A stretch of 39,478 bases of DNA from Chitinophagaceae bacterium (GCA_947450165.1 CANFUJ010000008.1:1-39478), one strand, 5' to 3'. Numbered from the stretch's first letter, positions 9,688 to 19,693 are shown. The notes: generated by a model not told the origin, from the sequence alone. Numbers and translations are program-made.

Positions 9688-11127
9688 TTAACGAGTTGAA
9701 TATGCAATTTTAATTTTTTTTAATTGACTCAACACAATGATTAATATCATTACCCAAAAAAGTAAAAAATTTAATCCAGAATTCAAATATTTATCCGAAA
9801 AAATATACAATCCTATGGCAGTTGTAGTAAAAATGTAAAACAACAATACGTGTTTTAAATTCGTTATTTTATGCTTTATCAGTATTACATCTTGAATGAT
9901 ATGAAACACAAAAAATGAAGTAAAAATAGCGATGTTAACAACGGTGAGTGATTTGTAAAATTGAAACCCAATAATACAAATGCCAACATTAACCAGTACA
10001 CTTGCTATGTTGCAAATCATGTCAAACTTCTCTAGTTTCAAGGTTAATATAACATTCGCTTGTAAAAAAATAGTTGGAAAAATTAGCATTACATAAAACA
10101 TCTGCTTGCAATACAAAGCAGTGTCGTTGTAACTTTTTCCAAAAACAAATGGAACTAAAAAATCTGCAAAAGCATATACAAATGTAAAAGATAGAAAGCC
10201 ATAAATACATAATGGTAGATATGCTTTATTGTACAACGATTTTAATTTTTCGGGACCTTCTTTAAATGCATTTATGAGCATTGGGTACAATGAAGAAGTT
10301 ACAATAATGGGAATTAAATAGGTCAGGGAAAAGAATTTGAAAGCGATTTCATAATTAGCAACATCTTGAATGGTTAATATTTTTGAAACCAAGATATTGC
10401 CGATACGCCAATTGACAATGGACAAACTACTTATAATGATGAATGACCAATTGGCTAAAACTATTTTTTTTATTTCCGACCAATCAATTTTAACCCTAAT
10501 GATTTCTTTTAAACCAATAGAATTGGAACTTCCCATTTTTATAAATAAATTCAATGTTATTAGTCGTAAACCAATCAGAATAATAGACAATACAATAATA
10601 TCCAGCTTGTAAATCAACAATACGCATCCAACTGCAAATTTAAGAAAGGCTTCAACAATTAATAAAACAAACGTTTTTTTCTGTTCTTGATAGGCAATAT
10701 TAAGCGACTTGATTACATTAATCACATTGTCGAAAATGATGTTTATACCAATGATAACTGATAGTGTACGTATCATTGGATTATCATAAAGTGAGTAAGA
10801 AACGATTAAGTTTATGAAATAAAAAAGAATACCAATTATCAACTGTACTTTGAAGAATTTATTTGTAAGCGTGGTCTTATTGTCATTATTAATAATTTCT
10901 CGAATAAACCAATGTCCAAGTCCTAAAGAAGAAAATCCAAGCATAAAAGAATAAAGGGTATTGGCAATTACATAATGACCAAAATCCTCTTTAGAATAAA
11001 TCCTGGCTATGATTACAAAGAAAACGCTGAATAGAATATTTTGAACAATGTTAGAAACAACACCCCAAACACTATTTGTAAATAGCTTGTTTTTAAATTT
11101 AGATTTTAGGTTAAAAATGTTACTCAA
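9688..11127 (-). CDS. Wzx-type oligosaccharide flippase (MATE/MOP superfamily)
   Basis: ORF 479 aa, ~12-14 hydrophobic segments; FVIIARIYSKEDFGHYVIANTLYSFMLGFSSLGLGHWFIREI is typical of polysaccharide flippases. Confidence 0.88.
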   Translation of the reverse strand: MSNIFNLKSKFKNKLFTNSVWGVVSNIVQNILFSVFFVIIARIYSKEDFGHYVIANTLYSFMLGFSSLGLGHWFIREIINNDNKTTLTNKFFKVQLIIGILFYFINLIVSYSLYDNPMIRTLSVIIGINIIFDNVINVIKSLNIAYQEQKKTFVLLIVEAFLKFAVGCVLLIYKLDIIVLSIILIGLRLITLNLFIKMGSSNSIGLKEIIRVKIDWSEIKKIVLANWSFIIISSLSIVNWRIGNILVSKILTIQDVANYEIAFKFFSLTYLIPIIVTSSLYPMLINAFKEGPEKLKSLYNKAYLPLCIYGFLSFTFVYAFADFLVPFVFGKSYNDTALYCKQMFYVMLIFPTIFLQANVILTLKLEKFDMICNIASVLVNVGICIIGFQFYKSLTVVNIAIFTSFFVFHIIQDVILIKHKITNLKHVLLFYIFTTTAIGLYIFSDKYLNSGLNFLLFWVMILIIVLSQLKKIKIAYSTR

Positions 11128-11137
11128 TGTTTATGGT

Positions 11138-12466
11138 TTAATTTTCAAGGTGTTGTAAATTGTTTATGTCTTCTTTTTCTTCTTCGGTTTGTTCCTCAGT
11201 ATTTAATATAGTTCTATAGGCTATCATAAATGAAATGATAGAACCTACTAAAATTTTAATCCTTACATCACCTAAAGAATAAGTAGAGTAAAAACCAATT
11301 AACCAGCACATAATACTTGAAATCATTAAAATGAAATTCAAATCTTTTGTTTTTAGATAATAATAAAAAGTTTGAATAATGGGGAAAATGACAAAAATAA
11401 AAACGGAAGCAAATCCCAATGCGCCTAATTCGGTTAAGAACAATAAGTATCCGCTTTCGGGTTGATCAAACGAAGAGATTTCGTTATTAATTACCCAGAT
11501 TTGATCTGGATAATGAAGAAAAACATATTTACCGTAATTGCCTAATCCTATACCCCAAAAAGGATTATTTACAAAAATATCAATAGCATCTGCCCAAATA
11601 CCTGCCCTGAAATCATATGTTTCATTCAAATCACTTCCTCTGTTAAAAATGGCAAGTTTGTCTTGAAAATTAAGTGCTATAAAAAAAATAATTGCTGCAG
11701 ATATAACAATTGCAATTTTATATTTTGGCTTACTAAAAAACAAAAGAAATAACAAGCCAAGGACCCAACCCATTAACCCAGCTCGTCCACCTGCAGCCAT
11801 AATACTAATTACAGATAATCCAAAAAGGACTAGATTGATTTTAGGTAATTTTTGGTCATCAAATTTTATTAAACATAAAAAACTACAAGCACCTAAAAAC
11901 TGAGAAAATTGTTGAGGATCTGAAAAGATTCCCGGGTACCTGATGCTATTTGTAATGATTACGTTGGGGTTTAATGTTTTAACCAGTGAAACCTTCAATC
12001 CTAATGTCATTTGAAGAAAAAGAAAGCACAATGCAAATCCAAGCATGAACCTAAAACAATTTAAAACTGAAACTAAAAATGTGGGGTCTGAAATACATTC
12101 GTCAATAAAAATTTTACCAAAAATAAAAATTGGAAAAATAGTAATGAACTTAACGAAATTATCACTATCGATTCCAACTGTAGAATATACAAAGCCAATA
12201 ATAACAACCAATATTAAAAAAGCCAATAAGTACCCGTAAGCAATTGTTTCATTGTTTTTTAATCCCTTTCTTTTATAAAACAAAAAATAAAATGCAAAAA
12301 CGATAACATCAAATGAATGAAAGTCGGAAAATAAAAGGATATGTTGCAACGGGAATGATATAAAGATAAACAACAAAAATGCTTTATTCTTTTCCATTTT
12401 GCTAAATAGCATAATGCCCAAAAAAATAAATACATTTAAAAATGCCAATATCTTTAAAAAACTCAT
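11138..12466 (-). CDS. O-antigen ligase/Wzy-type polymerase family membrane protein
   Basis: ORF 442 aa, polytopic; FSDPQQFSQFLGACSFL, GGRAGLMGWVLGLL, NPFWGIGLGNYGKYV, ESGYLLFLTELGALGF (O-antigen ligase-like loop motifs). Confidence 0.85.
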   Translation of the reverse strand: MSFLKILAFLNVFIFLGIMLFSKMEKNKAFLLFIFISFPLQHILLFSDFHSFDVIVFAFYFLFYKRKGLKNNETIAYGYLLAFLILVVIIGFVYSTVGIDSDNFVKFITIFPIFIFGKIFIDECISDPTFLVSVLNCFRFMLGFALCFLFLQMTLGLKVSLVKTLNPNVIITNSIRYPGIFSDPQQFSQFLGACSFLCLIKFDDQKLPKINLVLFGLSVISIMAAGGRAGLMGWVLGLLFLLFFSKPKYKIAIVISAAIIFFIALNFQDKLAIFNRGSDLNETYDFRAGIWADAIDIFVNNPFWGIGLGNYGKYVFLHYPDQIWVINNEISSFDQPESGYLLFLTELGALGFASVFIFVIFPIIQTFYYYLKTKDLNFILMISSIMCWLIGFYSTYSLGDVRIKILVGSIISFMIAYRTILNTEEQTEEEKEDINNLQHLEN

Positions 12467-12467
12467 G

Positions 12468-13367
12468 CTATTTTATTTGCTTTTTATCAAACCATACCCC
12501 AGTCATTCGAATAATATTCTCAGCAAAAGAAACATTTTCCAAAACGTCAAATCTTGGAATTTCAAATGGTGATTTAAAACTATCTAACGAAACATATTCT
12601 GGTTTTGTTGTGAATGCCATATCAAATTCATTCGATTTCAAGGTGTTTATTTCTCTTTGGGAATAATTTCCATTTGGATAAGCAAAGAAATTAACTGGTT
12701 TTTGAATCCAATTTTCCAATATTTTTTTTGAATCTTTAATTTCATTAAGCGATTTTTCATCGCTGCACATGGTTAAAATAGGGTGGGTAACGGTGTGGCT
12801 ACCTATTGTAATATATGGCGAATCAGAAATAGCAATTAATTCTTCAATTGACAAAGCATCTCTATTATTAGATACAATCGATTTTATCCTATTTAATTCC
12901 TGTACTCTTTGTTCGTTTGGTACTAACTTTAATGAGCCAACTGAATGATTGGTTAACTTTTGGTCGAAAGCTTTTTGTATATATGTCCACCAATATGATT
13001 CGCCAGTTTCTACTGGAGAAGTGGTAACAAAAATGGTTACAGGTATTTTATAATTTTCTGCTACAGCTACAATATTTTCCTTGTTTTCTTTCCATCCATC
13101 ATCAACTGTTAGTACTACTGAGGAAGGGGGAAGCGGTTTGTTGTTTTTGATTATTGAATGCAATTCATTTGTTGAAATAATAGAAAATCCGTTTTTTAAA
13201 AACCATTTTATACAAACTTCAAATAACTTTTTACTTGGATTATGGAAATAAACAGAAAGCAAAATCTCTCCATTTTTAGCTTGTTTTTTTACAGGATTTA
13301 TTTTCCCAATGAGCATAAAATAATTAGACAAAAGCCAAGCGGCTATGTTTCTTATGGATAATTCCAT
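12468..13367 (-). CDS. Polysaccharide deacetylase (NodB homology, CE4-like)
   Basis: ORF 299 aa; SSVVLTVDDGWKEN, TIGSHTVTHPILT, FFAYPNGNYSQREI. Confidence 0.92.
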   Translation of the reverse strand: MELSIRNIAAWLLSNYFMLIGKINPVKKQAKNGEILLSVYFHNPSKKLFEVCIKWFLKNGFSIISTNELHSIIKNNKPLPPSSVVLTVDDGWKENKENIVAVAENYKIPVTIFVTTSPVETGESYWWTYIQKAFDQKLTNHSVGSLKLVPNEQRVQELNRIKSIVSNNRDALSIEELIAISDSPYITIGSHTVTHPILTMCSDEKSLNEIKDSKKILENWIQKPVNFFAYPNGNYSQREINTLKSNEFDMAFTTKPEYVSLDSFKSPFEIPRFDVLENVSFAENIIRMTGVWFDKKQIK

Positions 13368-13626
13368 TTTTTCTTGTTATAGTAGGTAATGAGGTAAATT
13401 AAAACAAATTCAAAGCAATAAAGAATTGAATTGTTAATAAAATTAGGTTGTTTTTTTTATATAATATGCATGGTTCAAATTGAATTAAAACAATCGACAA
13501 TGAATTGTGTAATGTAGATATTTACACAATTCAAACTTTTTCGTTTTAAGAATCGAATTTTATTTTAATAAAATGATGAGGTTCTGCTTAGGATGTGCAA
13601 GTATTTAAAACTTATACAGATTCCAA

Positions 13627-14148
13627 TTATGAAACCAATTGAGGGATTCTGTATTCTTTTTCTGAGACTTCCATATTTTCCTGGGTAGTATGCGCACAAA
13701 GCGTAAACCCTAAAGTAGGCAAAGTTAGTTTTATGATGGTGCGATTCATGACAATCACATCATCTTCAGTAGAAATCATAGGTTGTTTGGTAACCACACG
13801 AACCATTTTGTTTAATGAAACTTCAGACTTTTCGATATATACGTTATTGTAAACGGCCACGAATTCTTGAATACTTTCAATTTCAATTCCTTTTAATTGA
13901 ACTGGTTGTCCAAGCCAATAAACAAAATTGATAATGTCATTTAGTTGTTTGATATATTCTAATTGATCAGGAGTAGTATAAACAAATACAAAAGATGGGA
14001 AAAGCGGACTCAATAATTGTTTCTCATAGTTACCACTACTCACTTTGTTAAAAGGACAATAATTATCAATTTTCTTCTTAGTTAATAATGAAGAAACTTT
14101 ATTTTCACATTTAGCTTTTGTGTAAACTGCATACCAATTTTTATTCAT
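13627..14148 (-). CDS. UpxY-family / NusG-like transcription antiterminator
   Basis: ORF 173 aa; NWYAVYTKAKCENKVSSLLTKKKIDNYCPFNKV and LLSPLFPSFVFVYTTPDQLEYIKQLNDIINFVYWLG NGN-domain signature. Confidence 0.9.
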   Translation of the reverse strand: MNKNWYAVYTKAKCENKVSSLLTKKKIDNYCPFNKVSSGNYEKQLLSPLFPSFVFVYTTPDQLEYIKQLNDIINFVYWLGQPVQLKGIEIESIQEFVAVYNNVYIEKSEVSLNKMVRVVTKQPMISTEDDVIVMNRTIIKLTLPTLGFTLCAHTTQENMEVSEKEYRIPQLVS

Positions 14149-14315
14149 AACAGGTGTTTAAGTGATTAAAAATGCAGTTAATCATCGGAATAGGTGTTTA
14201 TTAGGTTGCTTCGGTTAGAATATTTGGATAAAATTGGTTAATTTTTATTCAGACACAAATATAAGTAGAACTACGTATTAATCATAGTTTTTTACAATGA
14301 TTTTTAAATTGTTTT

Positions 14316-16676
14316 TTATGATTTAAATCGTTGTTTTTTTTTGTTTTGCTTTTTTTCATCAACTGGACCATATTTCCCGCCGTAAACATAATCATATCCA
14401 TATCCATAATTATTTTTGAAAAACCCTCTTTTTTTAACACCGTTAAATATAATTGCTACGTTTTTTAAAGGGTTGATTTCCAATGTTTCATCTATTCTTT
14501 TAATAATCATTTTTGGCGTATGATTATGCCTTACGATATATAAAGTGGCATCGCATAAATTGGTCAAATAATATGCATCCGTAATTAATACTGATGGAGC
14601 TGTATCTAAAATAATTAAGTCAAATTGAGTTTCTAAAAAGGCAATAAAAGTTTCGATTTTACCATTTAGTAACAGTTCTGAGGGGCTTTCATCTAAATTT
14701 CCAGAGGATACAAAGAAAAGACTTTCAAATTCTGGAACTTTTTTAATGATGTCTTCAGCCTGTTTTTTCCCGTTTAAATAATCGCTAATTCCTGCGTCTG
14801 CTGTCGTTTTTCCAAACATTTTTCCTAGTCCAGGGTTATGCAAATCAATGTCAACTAGACAAACTTTTTTCCCTGATAAGGCATTGCTAATGGCAAAATT
14901 TCCAGAAACGAAGCTTTTTCCTTCCCCTGGTACACTTGATGTAACTAATATCTTTTTGTTGGATGAATTAATGCCAAGAAAATGAAGAGAAGCACGTATT
15001 TTTCTAAATTCTTCTGCGATGAAACTTCTTTTCCCTGCTTCAATTACAATGCTTTCATTGTTTTCGTTTTGTGCTATTTCCCCTAAAACAGGAATTGCAG
15101 TCATTGATTCTAAATCTTTCCGGTATAAAATTTTACTGCTTAAGAAATCCTTTGCAGTGATAAACATAATTCCCAAAAATATCGAAGCTAAAATCGCTCC
15201 TAAAAAAATCAATTTTTTATTTGGACTCACTGGATATTTACTGGCTTGTGCGTTATTAATGACTCTACTATCTGAAAGCGTTGAAGCATAAGACAATTCA
15301 CCCTCTTCCTTTTTTTGAAGCAAAAACGCATAAATCCCATTTTTTACATTTTGATCCCTACTGATTTCTAGAATATCACGCTCTTTTTGAGGAATTGAAC
15401 TCAACATTGAATTGTAAGAATTGTTTGTTCGCAATATATTGCGTTGACTAATTTCTAAATTTTTACGCTGGTTTACAAGATTGTTTTGAATGTCTGGTTT
15501 TAGTTTATTAATCTGATCTCTTACAGAAACCAACATTGGATTGTTTTCGGCAACTGTTTTTTTCAATCGCTCATATTCCAATTCTTTATTGTTAAGCTCA
15601 GAAATCATTTGTGTTAATCCCGCATCGTTTACCCCAATTGAAGATGGGTTTATTCCCAAAGACCCACCATCTCCTTTATCAATGGCATTTTCTACTTGAT
15701 TTAAAATAGCTAATTGTGTATTTATTTTGCCAAGTTCTTGATCATTATTACTTACATTTTGTAAATACAATTGTCCTTGTGTGCTAATGTCTTGGGCACC
15801 TCTTCCAGCTTTGTACTTTTGTACAGTGCGCTCAATTGAATCTAAGTCTGTTGCTACTGCGTTTAATCTTTCATTTACAAATTGAAGGGTGGTTTTTGCC
15901 AATGAATTTTTTTCATTTACCGCAGCTTGGTCATACATTGCAATTAAACCGTTTAAAACGTCCTCAGATCTTTTAGGAACCTCATCTTTGTAACTCAATG
16001 AAATAATTGAGGATAGCTTGTTGGCTGAAGTTATTTGCAGTGACATCAATAATCTCATCGTCATCTCTTTTACTGGAACCAGCGAAAATTCAAATGGTTT
16101 TTGTATGTCTGAGGGATGGTGATTTTTATTTTTTACAAATTTAAGTTTTGCATATTTTGTTGTAATCCATTCATTTAATTTTCCAGAATATTTCCCATCA
16201 ATAAATACTTTTTCTGTTTCTTTCTCGTATTTGAATTTAATGTTTTTAGCTTCTATTATTTCATCTGGATTATCAACAATAATTGTAACAGGAGATAGGG
16301 TGTATGCAGATAACGTTCTGATTTTTCCTTCTTGAGATATTGGGGCATAAAGATGCAAACTCTTTACAACATTTTCCATAATTGAACGCGATTGCAACAC
16401 TTCAATTTCATTCTCAATGATTTTTTTGCTGTTAATCATGTTCAATTCGTCCACGCCTTTGGAGTTCTCCGTACCTTTTTTTTCATCTTTTATGATCATT
16501 GTAGCATTGGCTTCATACAAAGGGGTAGCATATCTGAAATAAACAATTGCAGAAATACCAAAGATTAAAATCAATGCTAAAAACAATGGCCAGTAAAAAA
16601 TATATCTTGAAAAAAGTTGAATAAATAAGCTTTCTTCTTGCTTTACAATAACTTTTTTATTTTTCGGTTGATTCAT
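14316..16676 (-). CDS. Wzc-type polysaccharide co-polymerase / BY-kinase
   Basis: ORF 786 aa; Wzz domain, coiled-coil/GNVR region, VTSSVPGEGKSFVSGNFA (Walker A), VCLVDIDLHNPGLG (A'), LIILDTAPSVLITDAY (B), Tyr-rich tail NNYGYGYDYVYGGKYGPV. Confidence 0.95.
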   Translation of the reverse strand: MNQPKNKKVIVKQEESLFIQLFSRYIFYWPLFLALILIFGISAIVYFRYATPLYEANATMIIKDEKKGTENSKGVDELNMINSKKIIENEIEVLQSRSIMENVVKSLHLYAPISQEGKIRTLSAYTLSPVTIIVDNPDEIIEAKNIKFKYEKETEKVFIDGKYSGKLNEWITTKYAKLKFVKNKNHHPSDIQKPFEFSLVPVKEMTMRLLMSLQITSANKLSSIISLSYKDEVPKRSEDVLNGLIAMYDQAAVNEKNSLAKTTLQFVNERLNAVATDLDSIERTVQKYKAGRGAQDISTQGQLYLQNVSNNDQELGKINTQLAILNQVENAIDKGDGGSLGINPSSIGVNDAGLTQMISELNNKELEYERLKKTVAENNPMLVSVRDQINKLKPDIQNNLVNQRKNLEISQRNILRTNNSYNSMLSSIPQKERDILEISRDQNVKNGIYAFLLQKKEEGELSYASTLSDSRVINNAQASKYPVSPNKKLIFLGAILASIFLGIMFITAKDFLSSKILYRKDLESMTAIPVLGEIAQNENNESIVIEAGKRSFIAEEFRKIRASLHFLGINSSNKKILVTSSVPGEGKSFVSGNFAISNALSGKKVCLVDIDLHNPGLGKMFGKTTADAGISDYLNGKKQAEDIIKKVPEFESLFFVSSGNLDESPSELLLNGKIETFIAFLETQFDLIILDTAPSVLITDAYYLTNLCDATLYIVRHNHTPKMIIKRIDETLEINPLKNVAIIFNGVKKRGFFKNNYGYGYDYVYGGKYGPVDEKKQNKKKQRFKS

Positions 16677-16686
16677 TTTATTAATT

Positions 16687-17484
16687 CTATTTTCTGATTA
16701 AGGCACTAATTACAACAGCTACAATGGATAAAGAACTTAAAATTGCAGGTAATATTTGTTGATTTCGATTTGCGTTTTTTACTTTTCTTTCATTCGCTTC
16801 AATATAAACAACATCATTGGGTTGCAAATAATAATATGGAGAGGTTAAAAAGTCTTTTGAGTTAAGATCAATTCTATTAATGATTCTTTTACCTTCAACT
16901 TCTCTAATTAATAATACGTTTTCTTTTTTTCCATAAATGGTGATGTCACCTGCAATGCCAAGTGCTTTTAATAATGATATTTTTTCATTGGGCACATTAA
17001 TTACAGTCGGTTTTCCTACTTCTCCAATTACAGTTACTTCGTAATTTAAATGCCTTATTGTAACAATAGGATCAATCAATAATTTTTTTTCATTAATCAA
17101 ATTAGTGATGCTGGCCTTTAATTGTTTTTTTGTTAGTCCTTCTGCTTTAATATTACCAAGGATTGGCAATTGAATGGAGCCTTCTGTATTTACCAAATAC
17201 CCTCCAGCACTTGTAGAGCCAGTAGTTGTAGATGTACTCGTAGCTTGAGTATTAGTAGTGTTAAATACTGCAGAAGCCTCAGGACTCAAACTACTGATGT
17301 AGATACTTAAAATGTCATTTTTTTGAATGATAGGTTCTTTTTCATTTTCTTTATCAATATCAATTGTAGAATTTGTGACATTTGAAAAATATGATGCTTT
17401 TTCAGTAGACACGCACGAACTAAATTGTACGATAATGAGCGAAGTGAAAATGATGAATTGTAATTTTTTTCTTAGTGGTAGCAT
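16687..17484 (-). CDS. Wza-type polysaccharide export lipoprotein (SLBB)
   Basis: ORF 265 aa; signal with lipobox-like FSSCVST; IIQKNDILSIYISSLSPEA, GGYLVNTEGSIQLPILGNIKAEGLT, SPYYYLQPNDVVYIEAN. Confidence 0.93.
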   Translation of the reverse strand: MLPLRKKLQFIIFTSLIIVQFSSCVSTEKASYFSNVTNSTIDIDKENEKEPIIQKNDILSIYISSLSPEASAVFNTTNTQATSTSTTTGSTSAGGYLVNTEGSIQLPILGNIKAEGLTKKQLKASITNLINEKKLLIDPIVTIRHLNYEVTVIGEVGKPTVINVPNEKISLLKALGIAGDITIYGKKENVLLIREVEGKRIINRIDLNSKDFLTSPYYYLQPNDVVYIEANERKVKNANRNQQILPAILSSLSIVAVVISALIRK

Positions 17485-17642
17485 GGGGGTATTTTAAGAT
17501 TATACTATATGTGTTGTTTGTTTTCTTTGTTTATTTGTATTAGTACAATTGAAATTAAAATACTAAACTTTACAGTATTGTATTCATTATTTTGAAACTA
17601 ATTAAATATTTAGTTGTATGGGTGATTTCCAAGAATGATGGA

Positions 17643-17677
17643 CAAAGATAGCATTGAATTTCAATGGCTTGCTCAAA
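17643..17677 (-). promoter_or_regulatory. Candidate Bacteroidota promoter for the polysaccharide operon (-7 TATCTTTG; -33 TTTG at 17674-17677)
   Basis: Minus-strand TAnnTTTG at 17643-17650; upstream TTTG with 23-bp spacing (slightly long); leader of ~150 nt to the Wza ATG at 17484. Confidence 0.4.
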
Positions 17678-17886
17678 AGTAATAAAGGCTAATTACAATT
17701 GCAAATTATTCACCTTCTATTTGTTGGGATTAACCTAAATTATCCAATTTTTTCAAAACATAATATTTCATTTTGAAGAGTGATAATGCTTAATTTTGTT
17801 TTTCTTAACCCCAATAATTGATTTTAAAGATTGAGTTTTTATACTTTATTAATCATTCTGTTTTAAAATAAAAACCAAATATAATT

Positions 17887-19065
17887 ATGAACGAAGTGTA
17901 CATTTTATCCGCAGTTAGAACCCCAATTGGAAGTTTTGGCGGAACATTAAAAAGTTTTTCGGCAACACAATTGGGTGCATTTGCCATTAAAGGAGCTATT
18001 GAAAAATCAGGCATAAATCCATCTTTAGTGAATGAAGTGATTATGGGTTCTGTAATACAGGCAAATCTTGGACAAGCTCCAGCCAGACAAGCCGCAAAAT
18101 TTGCTGGTTTATCTGATCAAGTTATCTGTACCACAGTCAATAAAGTTTGTGCAAGTGGCATGAAATCTATAGCAATTGCAGCACAAAGCATCATGCTCGG
18201 AGATGCAGATATTATCGTTGCTGGCGGTATGGAAAGCATGAGTAATGTTCCTTTTTATACCGAAAACATGAGATGGGGAAATAAATACGGCAACGTTTCG
18301 CTTGTTGATGGTTTGGTAAAAGATGGTTTAACGGATGTGTATGATGGAAAAGCAATGGGTGTTGCTGCTGAAATGTGCGCCTCAACTTGTGGCATTTCTA
18401 GAGAAGATCAAGATGCTTTCGCTATCGAGAGTTATAAAAGAAGTCAGGCTGCTTCTCAAAATGGAAAATTCGAAAACGAAATCATTCCCATTTCCATTCC
18501 TCAGAAAAAAGGAGACCCCATTCTATTTTCAAAAGATGAAGAGCCATTTAATGTAATGTTCGATAAAATTCCAGGATTGAAAAGTGCTTTTCTTAAAGAT
18601 GGTTCCGTTACCGCTGCTAACGCTTCTACAATGAATGATGGTGCTGCCGCTGTGGTTTTAATCAGCAAGAAAAAAGCTGAAGAATTGGGCTTAACACCCA
18701 TTGCAAAAATTAAATCTTTTGCGGATGCAGAACAAGCGCCAGAGTGGTTTACTACTGCGCCTTCTTTGGCAGTTCCAAAAGCGGTAGAAAAAGCAGGGTT
18801 AACCATGGATCAAATTCAATATTGGGAATTAAACGAAGCATTTTCTGTTGTAGGCATCGAAAATACAAAGCGAATGAATCTTGACCCACAAAAGGTAAAT
18901 GTAAATGGTGGTGCGGTTTCTATAGGACATCCTTTGGGATGTAGTGGTGCCCGTATTATTGTTACTTTGATAAACGTACTCAAACAAAACAATGCTCAAT
19001 TTGGCGCAGCAGGTATTTGCAATGGAGGCGGTGGTGCGTCAGCTTTGGTTATCGAAAATTGTTAG
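17887..19065 (+). CDS. Acetyl-CoA C-acetyltransferase (thiolase)
   Basis: ORF 392 aa; [66 protein letters not shown]. Confidence 0.96.
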   Translation: MNEVYILSAVRTPIGSFGGTLKSFSATQLGAFAIKGAIEKSGINPSLVNEVIMGSVIQANLGQAPARQAAKFAGLSDQVICTTVNKVCASGMKSIAIAAQSIMLGDADIIVAGGMESMSNVPFYTENMRWGNKYGNVSLVDGLVKDGLTDVYDGKAMGVAAEMCASTCGISREDQDAFAIESYKRSQAASQNGKFENEIIPISIPQKKGDPILFSKDEEPFNVMFDKIPGLKSAFLKDGSVTAANASTMNDGAAAVVLISKKKAEELGLTPIAKIKSFADAEQAPEWFTTAPSLAVPKAVEKAGLTMDQIQYWELNEAFSVVGIENTKRMNLDPQKVNVNGGAVSIGHPLGCSGARIIVTLINVLKQNNAQFGAAGICNGGGGASALVIENC

Positions 19066-19092
19066 TCGATTTTTAATACATTTTATACAATT

Positions 19093-19129
19093 AAAGGTTG
19101 GCTAATCGGCCGACCTTTTTTATTTTTTT
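19093..19129 (+). terminator. Rho-independent terminator of thiolase gene
   Basis: AAAGGTTGGC-taatcg-GCCGACCTTT (one G-T wobble) followed by T-rich TTTATTTTTTT. Confidence 0.8.
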
Positions 19130-19693
19130 ATGCAAAACATTGAACCCTTTTACAATTGGCGTCATCTGTACATGGCTGAAGAAGACCGTCTGTCGCCTTT
19201 TTATGGAAATGAATACAGTGAATTTGAATACACCAAAACACTGTATAACTATTATGTGCATCCACAGTGGGATGATTTCGGTTCGAAAACGATGTACATG
19301 AAAATTCTATTTGTGGATTATGATTTACACTTTTCCATCATAGAATTGATTGGCGAATGGAACGATGCTATCGAAAACGATATCATGACCATCAGAAGGA
19401 ATATTACGGATGTCATGTTTGATCTTGGCATAACGAAGTATATTTTTATGTGTGAAAATGTACTTAATTTTCACAGTAGTGATGATAGTTATTACGAAGA
19501 ATGGCACGAACAATTGGAAGATGATAATGGATGGGTGGTGATTTTGAATATGCCCGAAGCCACAAAACATGATTTCAAAAAAGCAAGAATTACCCATTAT
19601 GTACACTTTTTTGAGCTAGACCAATGGCGTACCCTAAAACCAGAAATCATTTTTCAAACACTGGATAATGAATTAATGAAAAGATTGGATTAG
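19130..19693 (+). CDS. Conserved hypothetical protein (Bacteroidota)
   Basis: ORF 187 aa; MQNIEPFYNWRHLYMAEEDRLSPFYGNEYSEFEYTKTLYNYYVHPQWDDFGS; cytosolic, acidic. Confidence 0.75.
   Translation: MQNIEPFYNWRHLYMAEEDRLSPFYGNEYSEFEYTKTLYNYYVHPQWDDFGSKTMYMKILFVDYDLHFSIIELIGEWNDAIENDIMTIRRNITDVMFDLGITKYIFMCENVLNFHSSDDSYYEEWHEQLEDDNGWVVILNMPEATKHDFKKARITHYVHFFELDQWRTLKPEIIFQTLDNELMKRLD

Noticed and set aside
18501-18806. Minus-strand 101-aa ORF within thiolase, and similar antisense ORFs in sdhA/sdhB (20500-20721, 21322-21519, 22612-22818, 23018-23233)
   Set aside because: Opposite strongly conserved enzymes; no start context or family match.
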